Notes: generated from the sequence alone by a model not told the origin. A DNA stretch of 64,000 nt from Mucilaginibacter endophyticus (GCF_003351025.1 NZ_QPCG01000001.1:751949-815948); one strand, 5' to 3'; positions 1-8,638 are shown, counted from the stretch's first letter. Made by a program: numbers and translations.

Positions 1-1
1 C

Positions 2-565
2 TATGACCGCCGGATCTTTGAAAATAAGGGCTATAAAAGCGCTAAAACCGTTATCCATACGCTTACTGATGTAGTAAGCAAAAATGGCAACCTGTTGTTG
101 AATATCCCTGTAAAAGGAGATGGTACCATTGACAGCGAAGAACGTAAAATTGTAGAAGGGATAGCAGCATGGATGCACATTAACAGCGAAGCTATTTACG
201 CCACCCGCCCGTGGGCTATTTTTGGCGAAGGCCCGGCTATCGAATCAGCTGCTCCTTTAGATGCCCAGGGTTTTAACGAAGGTAAGGGCAAGCCTTTTAC
301 TGCCGATGATATTAGGTTCACTAAAAAAGGCAATACGCTTTACGCTATAGCTTTAGGCTGGCCGGGCGAAAAAGGTAGCGTGATCAAAGGCCTGGCGAGT
401 GCGTCAGCGCAGTTATCCGGTAAAAAGATCAGCAATGTAAGTATGGTAGGACATCCGGGTAAATTAAGCTGGGAGCAAACGGGCGAAGGTCTCAAAATTA
501 AAACTCCTGCTGTAAAGCCAGATGATATTGCTGTAGTTTATAAAATTGAGGGGGCAATAGGATAG
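2..565 (+). CDS. alpha-L-fucosidase (GH29), C-terminal part
   Basis: Open reading frame enters from the left edge; an internal ATG at 95 is not the true start because coding continues upstream in the same frame (YDRRIFENKGYKSAK...). The reading TDVVSKNGNLLLNIP, followed by GDGTI, is a hallmark of the end of the GH29 catalytic barrel, and the next block (AAWMHINSEAIYATRPW) is also family-typical. The rest is the C-terminal beta-sandwich. GH29 enzymes release alpha-linked L-fucose from glycans, usually in the periplasm or at the surface in Bacteroidota. About two thirds of the gene, including nucleophile and signal peptide, lies outside the window. Confidence 0.9.
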   Translation, partial: YDRRIFENKGYKSAKTVIHTLTDVVSKNGNLLLNIPVKGDGTIDSEERKIVEGIAAWMHINSEAIYATRPWAIFGEGPAIESAAPLDAQGFNEGKGKPFTADDIRFTKKGNTLYAIALGWPGEKGSVIKGLASASAQLSGKKISNVSMVGHPGKLSWEQTGEGLKIKTPAVKPDDIAVVYKIEGAIG

Positions 566-592
566 AGGTGCTTTTTATTATAGATAGCTATC

Positions 593-628
593 AGACTTAC
601 GAAGTTTCCAAAACTTCGTAAGTCTTTT
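593..628. terminator. bidirectional hairpin terminator
   Basis: Perfect 15-bp inverted repeat (AGACTTACGAAGTTT, 3-nt loop, complementary arm at 611-625) followed by TTTTG. It lies between the convergent fucosidase and DUF2027/Smr genes, so it can stop transcription from both sides. Confidence 0.7.
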
Positions 629-644
629 GAAGCAGAATCATTGC

Positions 645-1595
645 CTACTTCAACAGCACCTTGGTAGCTCCGTAACCAAATTTCTCTTTACGGGCATCCA
701 TAAAGGTTTGTACTTTTTTATGCCTGCCCAGTTGTTTATGCAGTTCATTGCGCAAGGTTCCGTTGCCGGCGCCGTGTATAAAGGTAATATCAGGCAACTG
801 GTGAACAATAGCAGCATCCAGGGCCTTATGGAAATGGGCCAGCTGAATTTCCATGATCTCCGAACTGCTTAAAAACTGATAATCGTCGCGCAGTTTTTCT
901 ATATGCAGATCAACTTCGCTAACCGGTTTTTCAATCACTATTTTTTCGGTAGGCGTTTCAAAAAAGCTTTCCTTTAGTTTTTGTGCATCAATAACCAGTT
1001 CGGGTTCATCAAGCCTGATCAGCCATCCCGGTTGATTAAGCAATGGGATGTTCTTTTTAGTAGTCGAAAAATCTTTGGCTTTAAATTTTTCATGCACTGC
1101 CAAAGGAGCAGGCGGTTCAATATTTTGTTTGGTGCTGAATAAAGCGCTGAAGATAAATTTAGGCCACACCTGCAAATCGGCCAGTTGTGCCGAATATATG
1201 TTTTCGGTTGATTTAGGGGCTACTATCCCCGCAAATTCTCCTTTAAATACCTGTTGTTTATCTGTTGTTAAGGTAGCCAGTAACTGAAAAGATGTTTCAT
1301 TGATGATGTGAAAATGAACTACCGAACTTGCACGGGTATCGGTAATTACACCTATATATACACCCTTTTGTACAAATTCACCCGGTGTTACAGGCTTTTC
1401 ACCGGCTGCAGCGGTGCTTTTTGTTGATCCTGCAGGTTGGTAACCATGTACGTAAGTTACCTTGCTGGCCAGTACCGGAATCTCAAAATCATCATCGCCG
1501 GTAACGCCTATCATTTGCTCATCAATGATGCGGGTAACAAAACCTTCCATTTTTTCATCAACAAACCGAACAAAATCGCCTAATTTATATTTCAT
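645..1595 (-). CDS. DUF2027 and Smr domain protein
   Basis: 316 residues. The N-terminal part (MKYKLGDFVRFVDEKMEGFV) matches the DUF2027 family found in Bacteroidota. The C-terminal ~85 residues form an Smr domain, with a DLHIEKL entry and the HGAGNGTLR loop, as at the C-terminus of MutS2. Smr domains bind or nick nucleic acid and often act in ribosome rescue or recombination; the role of this two-domain protein is not settled. The start is supported by a TAnnTTTG element 20 nt upstream. It is convergent with the fucosidase gene. Confidence 0.85.
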   Translation of the reverse strand: MKYKLGDFVRFVDEKMEGFVTRIIDEQMIGVTGDDDFEIPVLASKVTYVHGYQPAGSTKSTAAAGEKPVTPGEFVQKGVYIGVITDTRASSVVHFHIINETSFQLLATLTTDKQQVFKGEFAGIVAPKSTENIYSAQLADLQVWPKFIFSALFSTKQNIEPPAPLAVHEKFKAKDFSTTKKNIPLLNQPGWLIRLDEPELVIDAQKLKESFFETPTEKIVIEKPVSEVDLHIEKLRDDYQFLSSSEIMEIQLAHFHKALDAAIVHQLPDITFIHGAGNGTLRNELHKQLGRHKKVQTFMDARKEKFGYGATKVLLK

Positions 1596-1614
1596 AGCAT
1601 ATGTTATTACTGTG

Positions 1615-1622
1615 CAAAGTTA
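1615..1622 (-). promoter_or_regulatory. -7 promoter element (TAACTTTG)
   Basis: Exact match to the Bacteroidota -7 consensus TAnnTTTG on the minus strand, 20 nt upstream of the DUF2027/Smr start codon. No clear -33 TTG is visible at the usual spacing. Confidence 0.4.
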
Positions 1623-1745
1623 ATTTATCCGGGCACATCCCACCGATAATAAAACTTGCTTATTTTTAATTAGGTTTAGCAGTAATTGAATGATTAACAG
1701 CTTTTAGAAATCTCAATTTTAACCATATACATTTATTTTCATACC

Positions 1746-2252
1746 ATGAGCAACAATACCCCTAAAACACTGGATAATGATTTGTTAAAACAAGTATTTG
1801 TCCACAATCTAAACCGGATCTATTTTGGTAAGTGCTACCTTGATAAGCACCTTGAACATCTGAAAGGTCTTGCATCATTTACTGCGCTACAGCAGGGGAT
1901 ACAGGAGTTTTGGGATGATATCAAAAAGCAGATCGATCGCATGAAGCACGTTTATAAACTAATTAATGAGATCCCTTCAGATAAGAACTGTAACCCTATA
2001 AAGTCCATTGTTAAGGATGAGTTTTGTCTTGATGAGGCACAGTCAATTCCGGTATTACTGGATATGGATATTATGATGTATCTGCAACTGCTTGAGCATA
2101 TTAATATAACCTCATGTCATATGCTTATTATGGTAGCTAAACAGCTTAACTATACTGAGGCTCAGCAACTACTTACCGAATGTAAAGACGAATCAATTGA
2201 TAATGACGAGCTTTTTACGCTCATTATCAAGGAATATATAGTTGCCGATTAG
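1746..2252 (+). CDS. divergent DUF892 (YciF-like, ferritin fold) protein
   Basis: 168 residues, all-helical. The pattern (HNLNRIYFGKCYLDKHL ... QIDRMKHVYKLI ... C ... DEFCLDEA ... LLEHINITSC ... AKQLNY) follows the DUF892/YciE-YciF layout of four long helices. Several positions that carry Glu/His iron ligands in the family appear replaced (for example Lys in place of Glu in the first helix, FWDD in place of the second-helix His/Glu). Metal binding is therefore doubtful. Family members are stress-induced cytoplasmic proteins. Single-gene unit. Confidence 0.55.
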   Translation: MSNNTPKTLDNDLLKQVFVHNLNRIYFGKCYLDKHLEHLKGLASFTALQQGIQEFWDDIKKQIDRMKHVYKLINEIPSDKNCNPIKSIVKDEFCLDEAQSIPVLLDMDIMMYLQLLEHINITSCHMLIMVAKQLNYTEAQQLLTECKDESIDNDELFTLIIKEYIVAD

Positions 2253-2268
2253 TGATTTGAAAAAAAGA

Positions 2269-2295
2269 AAGCCATCCGCATAGCGCAGATGGCTT
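2269..2295. terminator. weak hairpin downstream of DUF892-like gene
   Basis: 8-bp arms AAGCCATC / GATGGCTT with an 11-nt loop. The U-tract is on the minus-strand side (reverse complement ends in TTTCTTTTTTTC), so on the plus strand it may only be a 3' stabilising hairpin. Confidence 0.4.
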
Positions 2296-2422
2296 AAATG
2301 TTAGTTATTTAATACCCCTATTAAAATAACTGATAACAAAGTAAAAAAAAATATATCCGATACCGCAAAATATTTATTCATAAATATTCATTGTGACAGC
2401 TTTGTTACAAATGTGATATGAT

Positions 2423-2487
2423 ATAACGATTTATCAATAGTTTTTTATCATTGATTGTATTGATAAATGCTTCCCGCATATCGTTAT
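2423..2487 (+). other. nested inverted repeat in leader of M1 peptidase gene
   Basis: Outer arms ATAACGAT / ATCGTTAT (2423-2430, 2480-2487) enclose arms TTATCAATA / TATTGATAA (2431-2439, 2458-2466). A small extra hairpin ATGC-TTCCC-GCAT (2467-2479) sits as a bulge. It lies 43 nt upstream of the M1 peptidase start, so it could be a folded 5' UTR or an operator region. Confidence 0.4.
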
Positions 2488-2529
2488 TTAGTCCAATTGA
2501 TTTAAATTGGCCACTGAAATTTAAGACTC

Positions 2530-4395
2530 ATGATCAAACCCATTATTTTATCTGCCTTATCCTGCATTGTATTTGTTCAGGTTAAGGCCCAATCCCTGTA
2601 TATGCCACGCGATATACAGAAGGCATTTAAAAACGAAACCCGATCGGCCGATGGTCGCCCGGGCAAAAATTACTGGCAAAATTACGGCCGCTATAACATC
2701 AGTATTACTGCCGTACCTCAAAACCGTACCGTAAAAGGAACAGAACAGATTACTTATGTTAATAACAGCCCTGATACCTTAAAAAAACTTAACATGAAGC
2801 TGATCCTGAATATTCACAAACCAGGTTCGGCGCGTTTTGGGGATGCTGGGGCAGACTATCTTACACCGGGTATTCAGTTTGATAATTTTTTAATTAATGG
2901 CAAGGTAAATAAAGTTCCATCTGCCTCAACAAATCAGTATGTAAGCCTAAGTAAACCATTGATGCCGCATGATTCGGTTAAGCTGGATATCGGCTGGCAT
3001 TTTGAGCTATCTAAGCAAAGTGGCCGCGAGGGTATGATTGATTCAACCACCTGCTACCTGGCTTATTTTTATCCGCGAGTATCAGTATATGATGATTATA
3101 ATGGCTGGGACAGGTTGCCTTTCCTTGATGCGCAGGAGTTTTATAACGACTTTAATGATTATACGCTGCACGTAACCGCCCCTAAAAACTATGTGGTTTG
3201 GGCTACAGGTACGCTGCAAAACCCTAATGAAGTATTACAACCAGAGTATGCAAAACGCCTGCAGGCTTCCTTCACCAGCGATTCAACCATTCATGTTGCT
3301 TCGGCGGCAGAAATGGCTGCGCATAAGGTAACTGCTCAAAAAGATATGAATACCTGGACGTGGACCGCTAATGACATCAGCGACATGGCCGTAGGTATTA
3401 GTGATCATTATGTATGGGATGCAGCAAGTGTTGTGGTTGATGACGCTACCAAACGCCGTGCAAGTATGCAGGCCGCCTTTTTAGACAGCTCTGAAGATTT
3501 TCATCACGCTGTACAGGCAGGTCGTCATTCGTTAGGGTGGTTGTCGCATAACTGGCCGGGCGTACCTTATCCATTCCCTAAAATGACCTCATTTCAAGGC
3601 TTTGCAGATATGGAATACCCCATGATGGTAAACGATAGCCATACCAATGACATTCGTTTTTCGCAATTTGTACAGGATCATGAAATAGCGCACACCTATT
3701 TTCCTTTTTACATGGGTATCAACGAAAGCCGTTACGCTTTTATGGACGAAGGCTGGGCTACAACCTTCGAATTGCTGATAGGAGCTTCAGAAGTTGGTAA
3801 GGAAAAAGCTGAAGCATTATACAAAGATTTCCGTGTTGACAGGTGGATCCATGATGCCTCAACTGCCGAGGATCAGCCGGTTATTACACCATCAAGCGAA
3901 CTAAGAGGAGGTTATGGTAATAACTCTTACGGTAAGCCATCATTAAGTTACTTTGCCCTGAAAGATATGCTGGGCGACGATCTGTTCAAAAAAGCCTTAC
4001 ACGGATATATGGATCGCTGGCATGGCAAACACCCTATCCCATGGGATTACTTTAACTCCATGAGCAATATCACCGGTAAAAACCTCGATTGGTTTTTCAA
4101 TAACTGGTTCTTCACCAATTACTACATTGATCTGTCGTTGAAAGGCGTAAGCAAATCATCAGGCGGTTATACCGCATCAATTAAAAACATCGGTGGCTTT
4201 GCGGTTCCGTTTGATGTAAAGGTTACCTATGCTGATGGCTCAACTGAAAGCATTCATCAAACACCGGCTGTTTGGGAAAAAAATCAAAAACAGATTTCGG
4301 TAGATATCAAAACTGCTAAAGCAATCAAATCGGTTACGTTAGATGGCGGCATATTTATGGATGCTGATGAAAGCAACAATACCTGGAATAAATAA
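2530..4395 (+). CDS. M1 family metallopeptidase (secreted aminopeptidase)
   Basis: 621 residues with an N-terminal signal peptide (hydrophobic stretch ending near VKAQS). The zinc site is complete: HEIAH at 384-388 with the third ligand Glu407, exactly 18 residues after the second His. The substrate-anchoring GAMEN equivalent reads FADMEYPMM. An N-terminal beta domain precedes the catalytic domain and a short beta-rich C-terminal segment follows it. M1 enzymes remove N-terminal amino acids from peptides; this one is probably periplasmic or exported. Monocistronic, with a strong terminator just downstream. Confidence 0.9.
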   Translation: MIKPIILSALSCIVFVQVKAQSLYMPRDIQKAFKNETRSADGRPGKNYWQNYGRYNISITAVPQNRTVKGTEQITYVNNSPDTLKKLNMKLILNIHKPGSARFGDAGADYLTPGIQFDNFLINGKVNKVPSASTNQYVSLSKPLMPHDSVKLDIGWHFELSKQSGREGMIDSTTCYLAYFYPRVSVYDDYNGWDRLPFLDAQEFYNDFNDYTLHVTAPKNYVVWATGTLQNPNEVLQPEYAKRLQASFTSDSTIHVASAAEMAAHKVTAQKDMNTWTWTANDISDMAVGISDHYVWDAASVVVDDATKRRASMQAAFLDSSEDFHHAVQAGRHSLGWLSHNWPGVPYPFPKMTSFQGFADMEYPMMVNDSHTNDIRFSQFVQDHEIAHTYFPFYMGINESRYAFMDEGWATTFELLIGASEVGKEKAEALYKDFRVDRWIHDASTAEDQPVITPSSELRGGYGNNSYGKPSLSYFALKDMLGDDLFKKALHGYMDRWHGKHPIPWDYFNSMSNITGKNLDWFFNNWFFTNYYIDLSLKGVSKSSGGYTASIKNIGGFAVPFDVKVTYADGSTESIHQTPAVWEKNQKQISVDIKTAKAIKSVTLDGGIFMDADESNNTWNK

Positions 4396-4410
4396 TAAAA
4401 ATGTTTATAA

Positions 4411-4445
4411 ATAATAAAACCCGGTCATTGGCCGGGTTTTATTAT
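4411..4445. terminator. bidirectional rho-independent terminator
   Basis: Perfect 14-bp arms (ATAATAAAACCCGG and its complement) around a 7-nt loop. It is T-rich on both exits and lies between the convergent M1 peptidase and YtxH genes. Confidence 0.8.
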
Positions 4446-4464
4446 TTTATGATAGTACTAAATA

Positions 4465-4851
4465 TTATGCGTTTTGTACAGAATTGTTCCAATCGTTGGC
4501 AGTTGCTTTAACTTTATCTTTCGCGTTTTCAGCAGCATCGCTGGCTTTGTCTGCAAGATCATGAGCTTTTGATTTTGCAGCATCAACGGCATTATCTTTT
4601 GCATCCCAAAGATCGCTTACCGTGCCGCTAAACTTGGTTTTAGCTTTATCAATTACATTACTGCTGTAATCTTTGATTTCGCCGGCTGTGTTTTGAGCTT
4701 TGGTCTTGGCGGTATCAACCAGGTCATTTATATAGTCTGCAATGTCGCCCCTTAACTCGGTGCCTTTTTCAGGCGCTAACAATAAACCCAAAGCAGCACC
4801 AGCTGCAGCACCTACTAATAATGCTGCTATAATTTTTGCTTGATCTTTCAT
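4465..4851 (-). CDS. YtxH domain-containing protein
   Basis: 128 residues from the ATG at 4851. An upstream in-frame extension (to 4995) is rejected because MKDQAKIIAALLVGAAAGAA is the classic YtxH start. Residues 6-26 form one glycine/alanine-rich membrane segment followed by APEKG. The rest is a long, highly charged amphipathic helix with repeated AKxKxxD patterns, resembling LEA/apolipophorin-like sequences. YtxH proteins are small general-stress membrane proteins without a known enzymatic role. A cold-shock gene lies next upstream on the same strand. Confidence 0.85.
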   Translation of the reverse strand: MKDQAKIIAALLVGAAAGAALGLLLAPEKGTELRGDIADYINDLVDTAKTKAQNTAGEIKDYSSNVIDKAKTKFSGTVSDLWDAKDNAVDAAKSKAHDLADKASDAAENAKDKVKATANDWNNSVQNA

Positions 4852-5039
4852 GTTCTTTCTTTGTTTTATGTGTAATCGATTTATGATATCATAGGTTAAA
4901 CAACAACAATGCCAGTTTTTATTTGAAGATAGTATCCAAATATTAAGTTTATACACATAGCACATTAACAAAAAGTAAGGCAACAAAAAAGGCACCCAAA
5001 AAATTGAGTGCCTGGTAGGCTTAATGATTATATTATAAT

Positions 5040-5234
5040 TTATATAACTTTTACATTTACCGCGTTAAGACCTTTACGGCCATTTTCAACTTCGTACTCA
5101 ACGGTGTCGTTTTCGCGAACTTCGTCGATAAGGCCTGTTGAATGAACAAAGATATCCGGACCGCCATTGCTTGGCACGATGAATCCGAAACCTTTTGTTT
5201 CGTTGAAGAATTTTACTGTTCCTTGATTTTGCAT
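5040..5234 (-). CDS. cold-shock domain protein (CspA family)
   Basis: 64 residues from ATG 5234 (MQNQGTVKFFNETKGFGFI); an 8-residue upstream extension is less likely. The RNP1 motif (KGFGFI) and RNP2-like DIFVHST are both present, so the protein should bind single-stranded RNA/DNA as an RNA chaperone. Length is typical of CspA. It is followed on the same strand by ytxH about 190 nt further on, and both look like stress genes. Confidence 0.93.
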   Translation of the reverse strand: MQNQGTVKFFNETKGFGFIVPSNGGPDIFVHSTGLIDEVRENDTVEYEVENGRKGLNAVNVKVI

Positions 5235-5355
5235 TATTTTATTTATTAATGCCGCCAAGGTAGATATAATTTACCGTAATCGTGCAAACCCCCGAATGCA
5301 ATTTAGATACAAACTGAATAATTGGACAGTAGTTGTCTTGTTAAGGTTTTGAAAT

Positions 5356-6492
5356 TTAAGCAACTATAGCTAAATGGTGCCCTTGTATGGTATCCTCCGA
5401 ATCTTTTACTATAGCTCTGATCTTTTCATCCAGCTCATTAACCGTATGCTCAATCATATTAAAATAGCCAAAATCAATGTTTTCCATCCGCATCAGGTCT
5501 AAAATACCAAGCAATGATGCCACCGGCCTTCTCAACTCATGCGACTGTATAATTGCTATCCGGTTAAGCGCCTCGTTTTGAATACTGATCTGTTCTTCGT
5601 GCCTTTTACGTGTGGTAATATCGGTTGAGTTGATGGCTACGCCGATCACTTCGCCGTTATTGTCTTTTACAGGGATAAATGAAGTTTCTTTCCAACATGC
5701 ATTGGGTGTCCCGCTCTGCAACTCCCATTCGCGTTTTATAGAACGACCGGTTAATGCCACAGCAAAATACTTTGAAAAGCTATGTATCATCGTCGGTTCT
5801 GTATAGGCAATGATGTTATCGCCATTGGCCAGTTTTTTATTGTATACACTTTTGATGAACACCGAAGCCGATTTGTTGAATGCCATAACCTCCAGGTTAC
5901 GACCAACCAGGATATGAGTGTCTTTTGAACTGTCGAAAATTGCTTTCAGCTTCATCTCCGATTCGCTGATGGATGCCTTTTGCGATTGGGAATGCTGGTG
6001 CTGCTGCTCAAGCGAACGCAGGCTTGAATTAAGTTCCATAAGATTTACCACCTGTTTTGCCAGCGTTTTTAATGACTTGGCCTGCTGATGATTGAGGTCA
6101 TTGGGTTTAAAATCGATAACGCATAAGCTGCCAAGGGCGTGGCCATCCTTGGTGATTAGCGGAGCGCCGGCATAAAACCTGGCAAGGGGCTCATTAACCA
6201 CAAGGGGGTTGGTATTGAAACGTTCGTCGTTAAGCAGATCTGGCACTACCAGCACCTTGTTTTGGGCTATGGTGTGGTTGCAAAATGCAACCTCGCGCGG
6301 GGTACAGCTAATATGGGTACCGGTGGAGGCTTTAAACCATTGCATATCCGAATCAAGCAAGGTAACCAGGGCAACGGGGGTGCCACAGATCTGAGCTGCT
6401 AATCCTACTATGTCATTTAAATCGACTACAATATCGTTATCCAGATCTTTAAATCTCTTAACGGCATGCAGACGCAGGGGTTCGTCATTCAT
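5356..6492 (-). CDS. GAF-PAS protein with HisKA-like domain but no ATPase domain
   Basis: 378 residues, no signal peptide or membrane segment. Residues ~15-155 are a GAF domain (CNHTI, GSLCVID), ~156-180 a coiled coil, ~180-295 a PAS domain. Residues ~305-365 are a dimerisation/phosphoacceptor-like helix pair with His318 in SHELRRPVASLLGIL. The protein stops right after this helix pair, so the HATPase_c module of a histidine kinase is absent. It may serve as a phosphotransfer or sensor subunit using another kinase in trans. Divergent from the HAD gene at 6959. Confidence 0.8.
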   Translation of the reverse strand: MNDEPLRLHAVKRFKDLDNDIVVDLNDIVGLAAQICGTPVALVTLLDSDMQWFKASTGTHISCTPREVAFCNHTIAQNKVLVVPDLLNDERFNTNPLVVNEPLARFYAGAPLITKDGHALGSLCVIDFKPNDLNHQQAKSLKTLAKQVVNLMELNSSLRSLEQQHQHSQSQKASISESEMKLKAIFDSSKDTHILVGRNLEVMAFNKSASVFIKSVYNKKLANGDNIIAYTEPTMIHSFSKYFAVALTGRSIKREWELQSGTPNACWKETSFIPVKDNNGEVIGVAINSTDITTRKRHEEQISIQNEALNRIAIIQSHELRRPVASLLGILDLMRMENIDFGYFNMIEHTVNELDEKIRAIVKDSEDTIQGHHLAIVA

Positions 6493-6958
6493 TGTATAAG
6501 ATTAGTAGATTTTTAAATATCTAATTCAAAACAGAAAGCATATACACTGGTAAAATATAAGCCTGTTTGTAATGAAATACGCAATGATTTGGCCAATAGA
6601 TGTATAAATGACAAAAAAAATGAAAATAATTGTAAAATTAATTATTGTTTAATGTAAAGATTCATGAGGGTTAAAATTTTTCGGATAAGGCACTTTTTTA
6701 ACCATTTGGCAAGTTGGAAGAAGATGGAAAAAAGCCCTTTAGCTTTAAGGCCAACGGGCTCGCTAAAAAATAGATCCCATCAAAACAATAGCCACATTAT
6801 CCGTCTTATTTTTTAGCCACATTATGTATCGCGTATCCTACATCACATGTGTTTTAAAGAATATACGATGCGGTTATAAGTTTAGTTTTTAAAAAGTTAA
6901 GTTTGCACCGGCAATCGCGACTGTGGTTTGCATCTTCTTATAAAATTGAATAATACAA
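6493..6958. other. 466-nt intergenic region between divergent genes
   Basis: AT-rich. It holds a TAAGTTTG promoter element (6898-6905) for the HAD gene, a short GCCC...GGGC stem near 6737-6763, and a direct repeat AGCCACATTAT near 6789 and 6813. No credible coding frame was seen. Confidence 0.5.
6898..6905 (+). promoter_or_regulatory. -7 promoter element (TAAGTTTG)
   Basis: Exact TAnnTTTG match 53 nt upstream of the HAD hydrolase start codon. A -33 TTG is not obvious. Confidence 0.4.
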
Positions 6959-7612
6959 ATGAAGGCCTTTATATTTGACCTTAACGGCACCATGATCAAT
7001 GATATGCCGTTCCACACTAAAGCATGGCAATACCTTTTAAATAATGATCTGGGTGGCAATTTTACCTGGGATGAAGTAAAGCCACAGATGTATGGTAAAA
7101 ACCAGGAAGTACTGGTGCGTATGTTTGGCCCCAATCGTTTTACTACCGAAGAAATGGATCGCCTATCTATCCTGAAAGAGCAACGCTACCAGGATGAGTT
7201 TTTACCGCACCTTGCGCTGTTACCAGGCCTGCATGAGTTTTTGGAGAAAGCTTATCAAGCCGGTATTCCAATGGCAATTGGCTCGGCGGCTATTCCTTTT
7301 AATATTGATTTTGTGTTGGATAACCTTAATATCAGGCATTATTTTAAGGCAATTGTTAGTGCCGATGACGTGGTACTAAGCAAGCCCCACCCCGAAACAT
7401 TTTTAAAAGCAGCAGAACTATTAAGCACACTGCCAACTGATTGCCTGGTATTTGAAGATGTACCTAAAGGCGCGGAAGCTGCTGCTAATGCGGGTATGAA
7501 AGCTGTTGTATTAACCACCACTCATCAGCAAGATGAATTTGTAGCTTTACAAAATGTAATCCATTTTGCAGAAGATTTTACTGATAACTTTTTCAGCAGT
7601 TTGGTAGAATAA
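6959..7612 (+). CDS. HAD-family hydrolase, beta-phosphoglucomutase-like
   Basis: 217 residues, subfamily with a helical cap between motifs I and II. Motif I is DLNGT (Asp7 nucleophile; the second, general acid/base Asp is Asn9). Motif II is IGSA, motif III lies in LSKPHPETF, and motif IV is FEDVPKGAEAAANAGM. Members dephosphorylate or isomerise sugar phosphates in the cytoplasm. The DxN variant is, from memory, common in Bacteroidota members of this group, so it may not abolish activity. Its own promoter element lies upstream. Confidence 0.85.
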   Translation: MKAFIFDLNGTMINDMPFHTKAWQYLLNNDLGGNFTWDEVKPQMYGKNQEVLVRMFGPNRFTTEEMDRLSILKEQRYQDEFLPHLALLPGLHEFLEKAYQAGIPMAIGSAAIPFNIDFVLDNLNIRHYFKAIVSADDVVLSKPHPETFLKAAELLSTLPTDCLVFEDVPKGAEAAANAGMKAVVLTTTHQQDEFVALQNVIHFAEDFTDNFFSSLVE

Positions 7613-7689
7613 ATTTGACCAACTGTTACTTTATTAAAGGATTCATCGTATCATTGTTTAGTTATAAACCTTGATCTGAACCTGTTACG

Positions 7690-8454
7690 ATGAACCTTAA
7701 ATTAGTTTTTTGCCTATTGGGCATAGCGGCGCTGGCCAGTTCCTGTAGTGATCATGTATATGCGCCGGCCCTGCATCGCAGTGATATAGCTTATTTGCCT
7801 AAGCCGGTATCTGCTGATACCAGTAAATCTGCCACTTATATCACGGCAGGTATTACTTATGATACCAATATTAATCCGGCAGACAATCTCACAAGCGGGC
7901 AGTTTAACCTGAGCCATGCTAATACCTTTGATCATGTTAACCTGGCCTATGGTGCTTTCGGCGTTTTAGGGAGTTATCATAACGGTGAACTCCAGCCCGG
8001 TGATCCATATTATTTCCGGGATAAATTTTTCGGGGCGGGAGGGTTACGCTTATCTGGAGATTATTTTATAAAAGGAAGGAATGTTGATTTCCGGATCATT
8101 GGTTTTGAGGCGGTTTACAGTCATGAATTCGGTGATTATGCCCGTTTCAGAAAAACAGTAACCGATCAGCCGAATTTTTTTACCGATACCCGTACCGATC
8201 TGTTTACACTGGGTGGTACTACAGAGGTTGTTTTTCATGCCGGTTATAATGCCGAGAAAAAGTTTGGCTTCCGCGTTTTTGCAGGAGGTACTTTTGGTCC
8301 CGATAATATTTACAGGAATAAAAACTCCAATTATACCTATTCATCCTTAAACCACGGGATAGTTACCGTAGCCTACTTTATGCAGCTAAAAAGATATGTA
8401 TTGATAGCCGAGGGTGGATACTTTTTTCAGTTCAGATTGGGATACCAGTTTTAA
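7690..8454 (+). CDS. hypothetical lipoprotein, beta-rich
   Basis: 254 residues. A signal peptide with lipobox LASSC places the acylated Cys at residue 19. The mature part is rich in alternating hydrophobic/aromatic stretches and Gly/Tyr/Phe and ends in RLGYQF, a terminal Phe as in outer-membrane barrel proteins. No enzyme motif was recognised. Probably an outer-membrane-associated protein. Single gene, closed by a palindromic element. Confidence 0.65.
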   Translation: MNLKLVFCLLGIAALASSCSDHVYAPALHRSDIAYLPKPVSADTSKSATYITAGITYDTNINPADNLTSGQFNLSHANTFDHVNLAYGAFGVLGSYHNGELQPGDPYYFRDKFFGAGGLRLSGDYFIKGRNVDFRIIGFEAVYSHEFGDYARFRKTVTDQPNFFTDTRTDLFTLGGTTEVVFHAGYNAEKKFGFRVFAGGTFGPDNIYRNKNSNYTYSSLNHGIVTVAYFMQLKRYVLIAEGGYFFQFRLGYQF

Positions 8455-8490
8455 TTATTTGCAGATGATTAGTATGGAAGTTATTCATAG

Positions 8491-8618
8491 CCGTTGACTT
8501 TAGTCAACGGTAAAAGCAGCATAAAATTAAGGGCTTTAGCCGAAATACGAACTGTGCAAGTGGTATTTTGGCTAAAGCCCTTGTTGAATGTTATAGCACC
8601 GTTGACTAAAGTCAACGG
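8491..8618. repeat. nested REP/REPIN-like palindromic element
   Basis: Two copies of a 20-mer in opposite orientation, CCGTTGACTTTAGTCAACGG at 8491-8510 and its exact reverse complement at 8599-8618. They enclose a second inverted pair, AAGGGCTTTAGCC plus 7 nt at 8529-8548 and its complement at 8563-8582, with one mismatch. Each 20-mer is itself nearly palindromic. It lies between the convergent lipoprotein and lysA genes. The architecture is that of a bacterial REP doublet. Confidence 0.75.
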
Positions 8619-8638
8619 CAATGACCAATTTAGTCTGC

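Noticed and set aside
4852-4995. 48-residue N-terminal extension of the YtxH protein
   Set aside because: The extension is not family-like, and MKDQAKIIAALL is the standard YtxH start.
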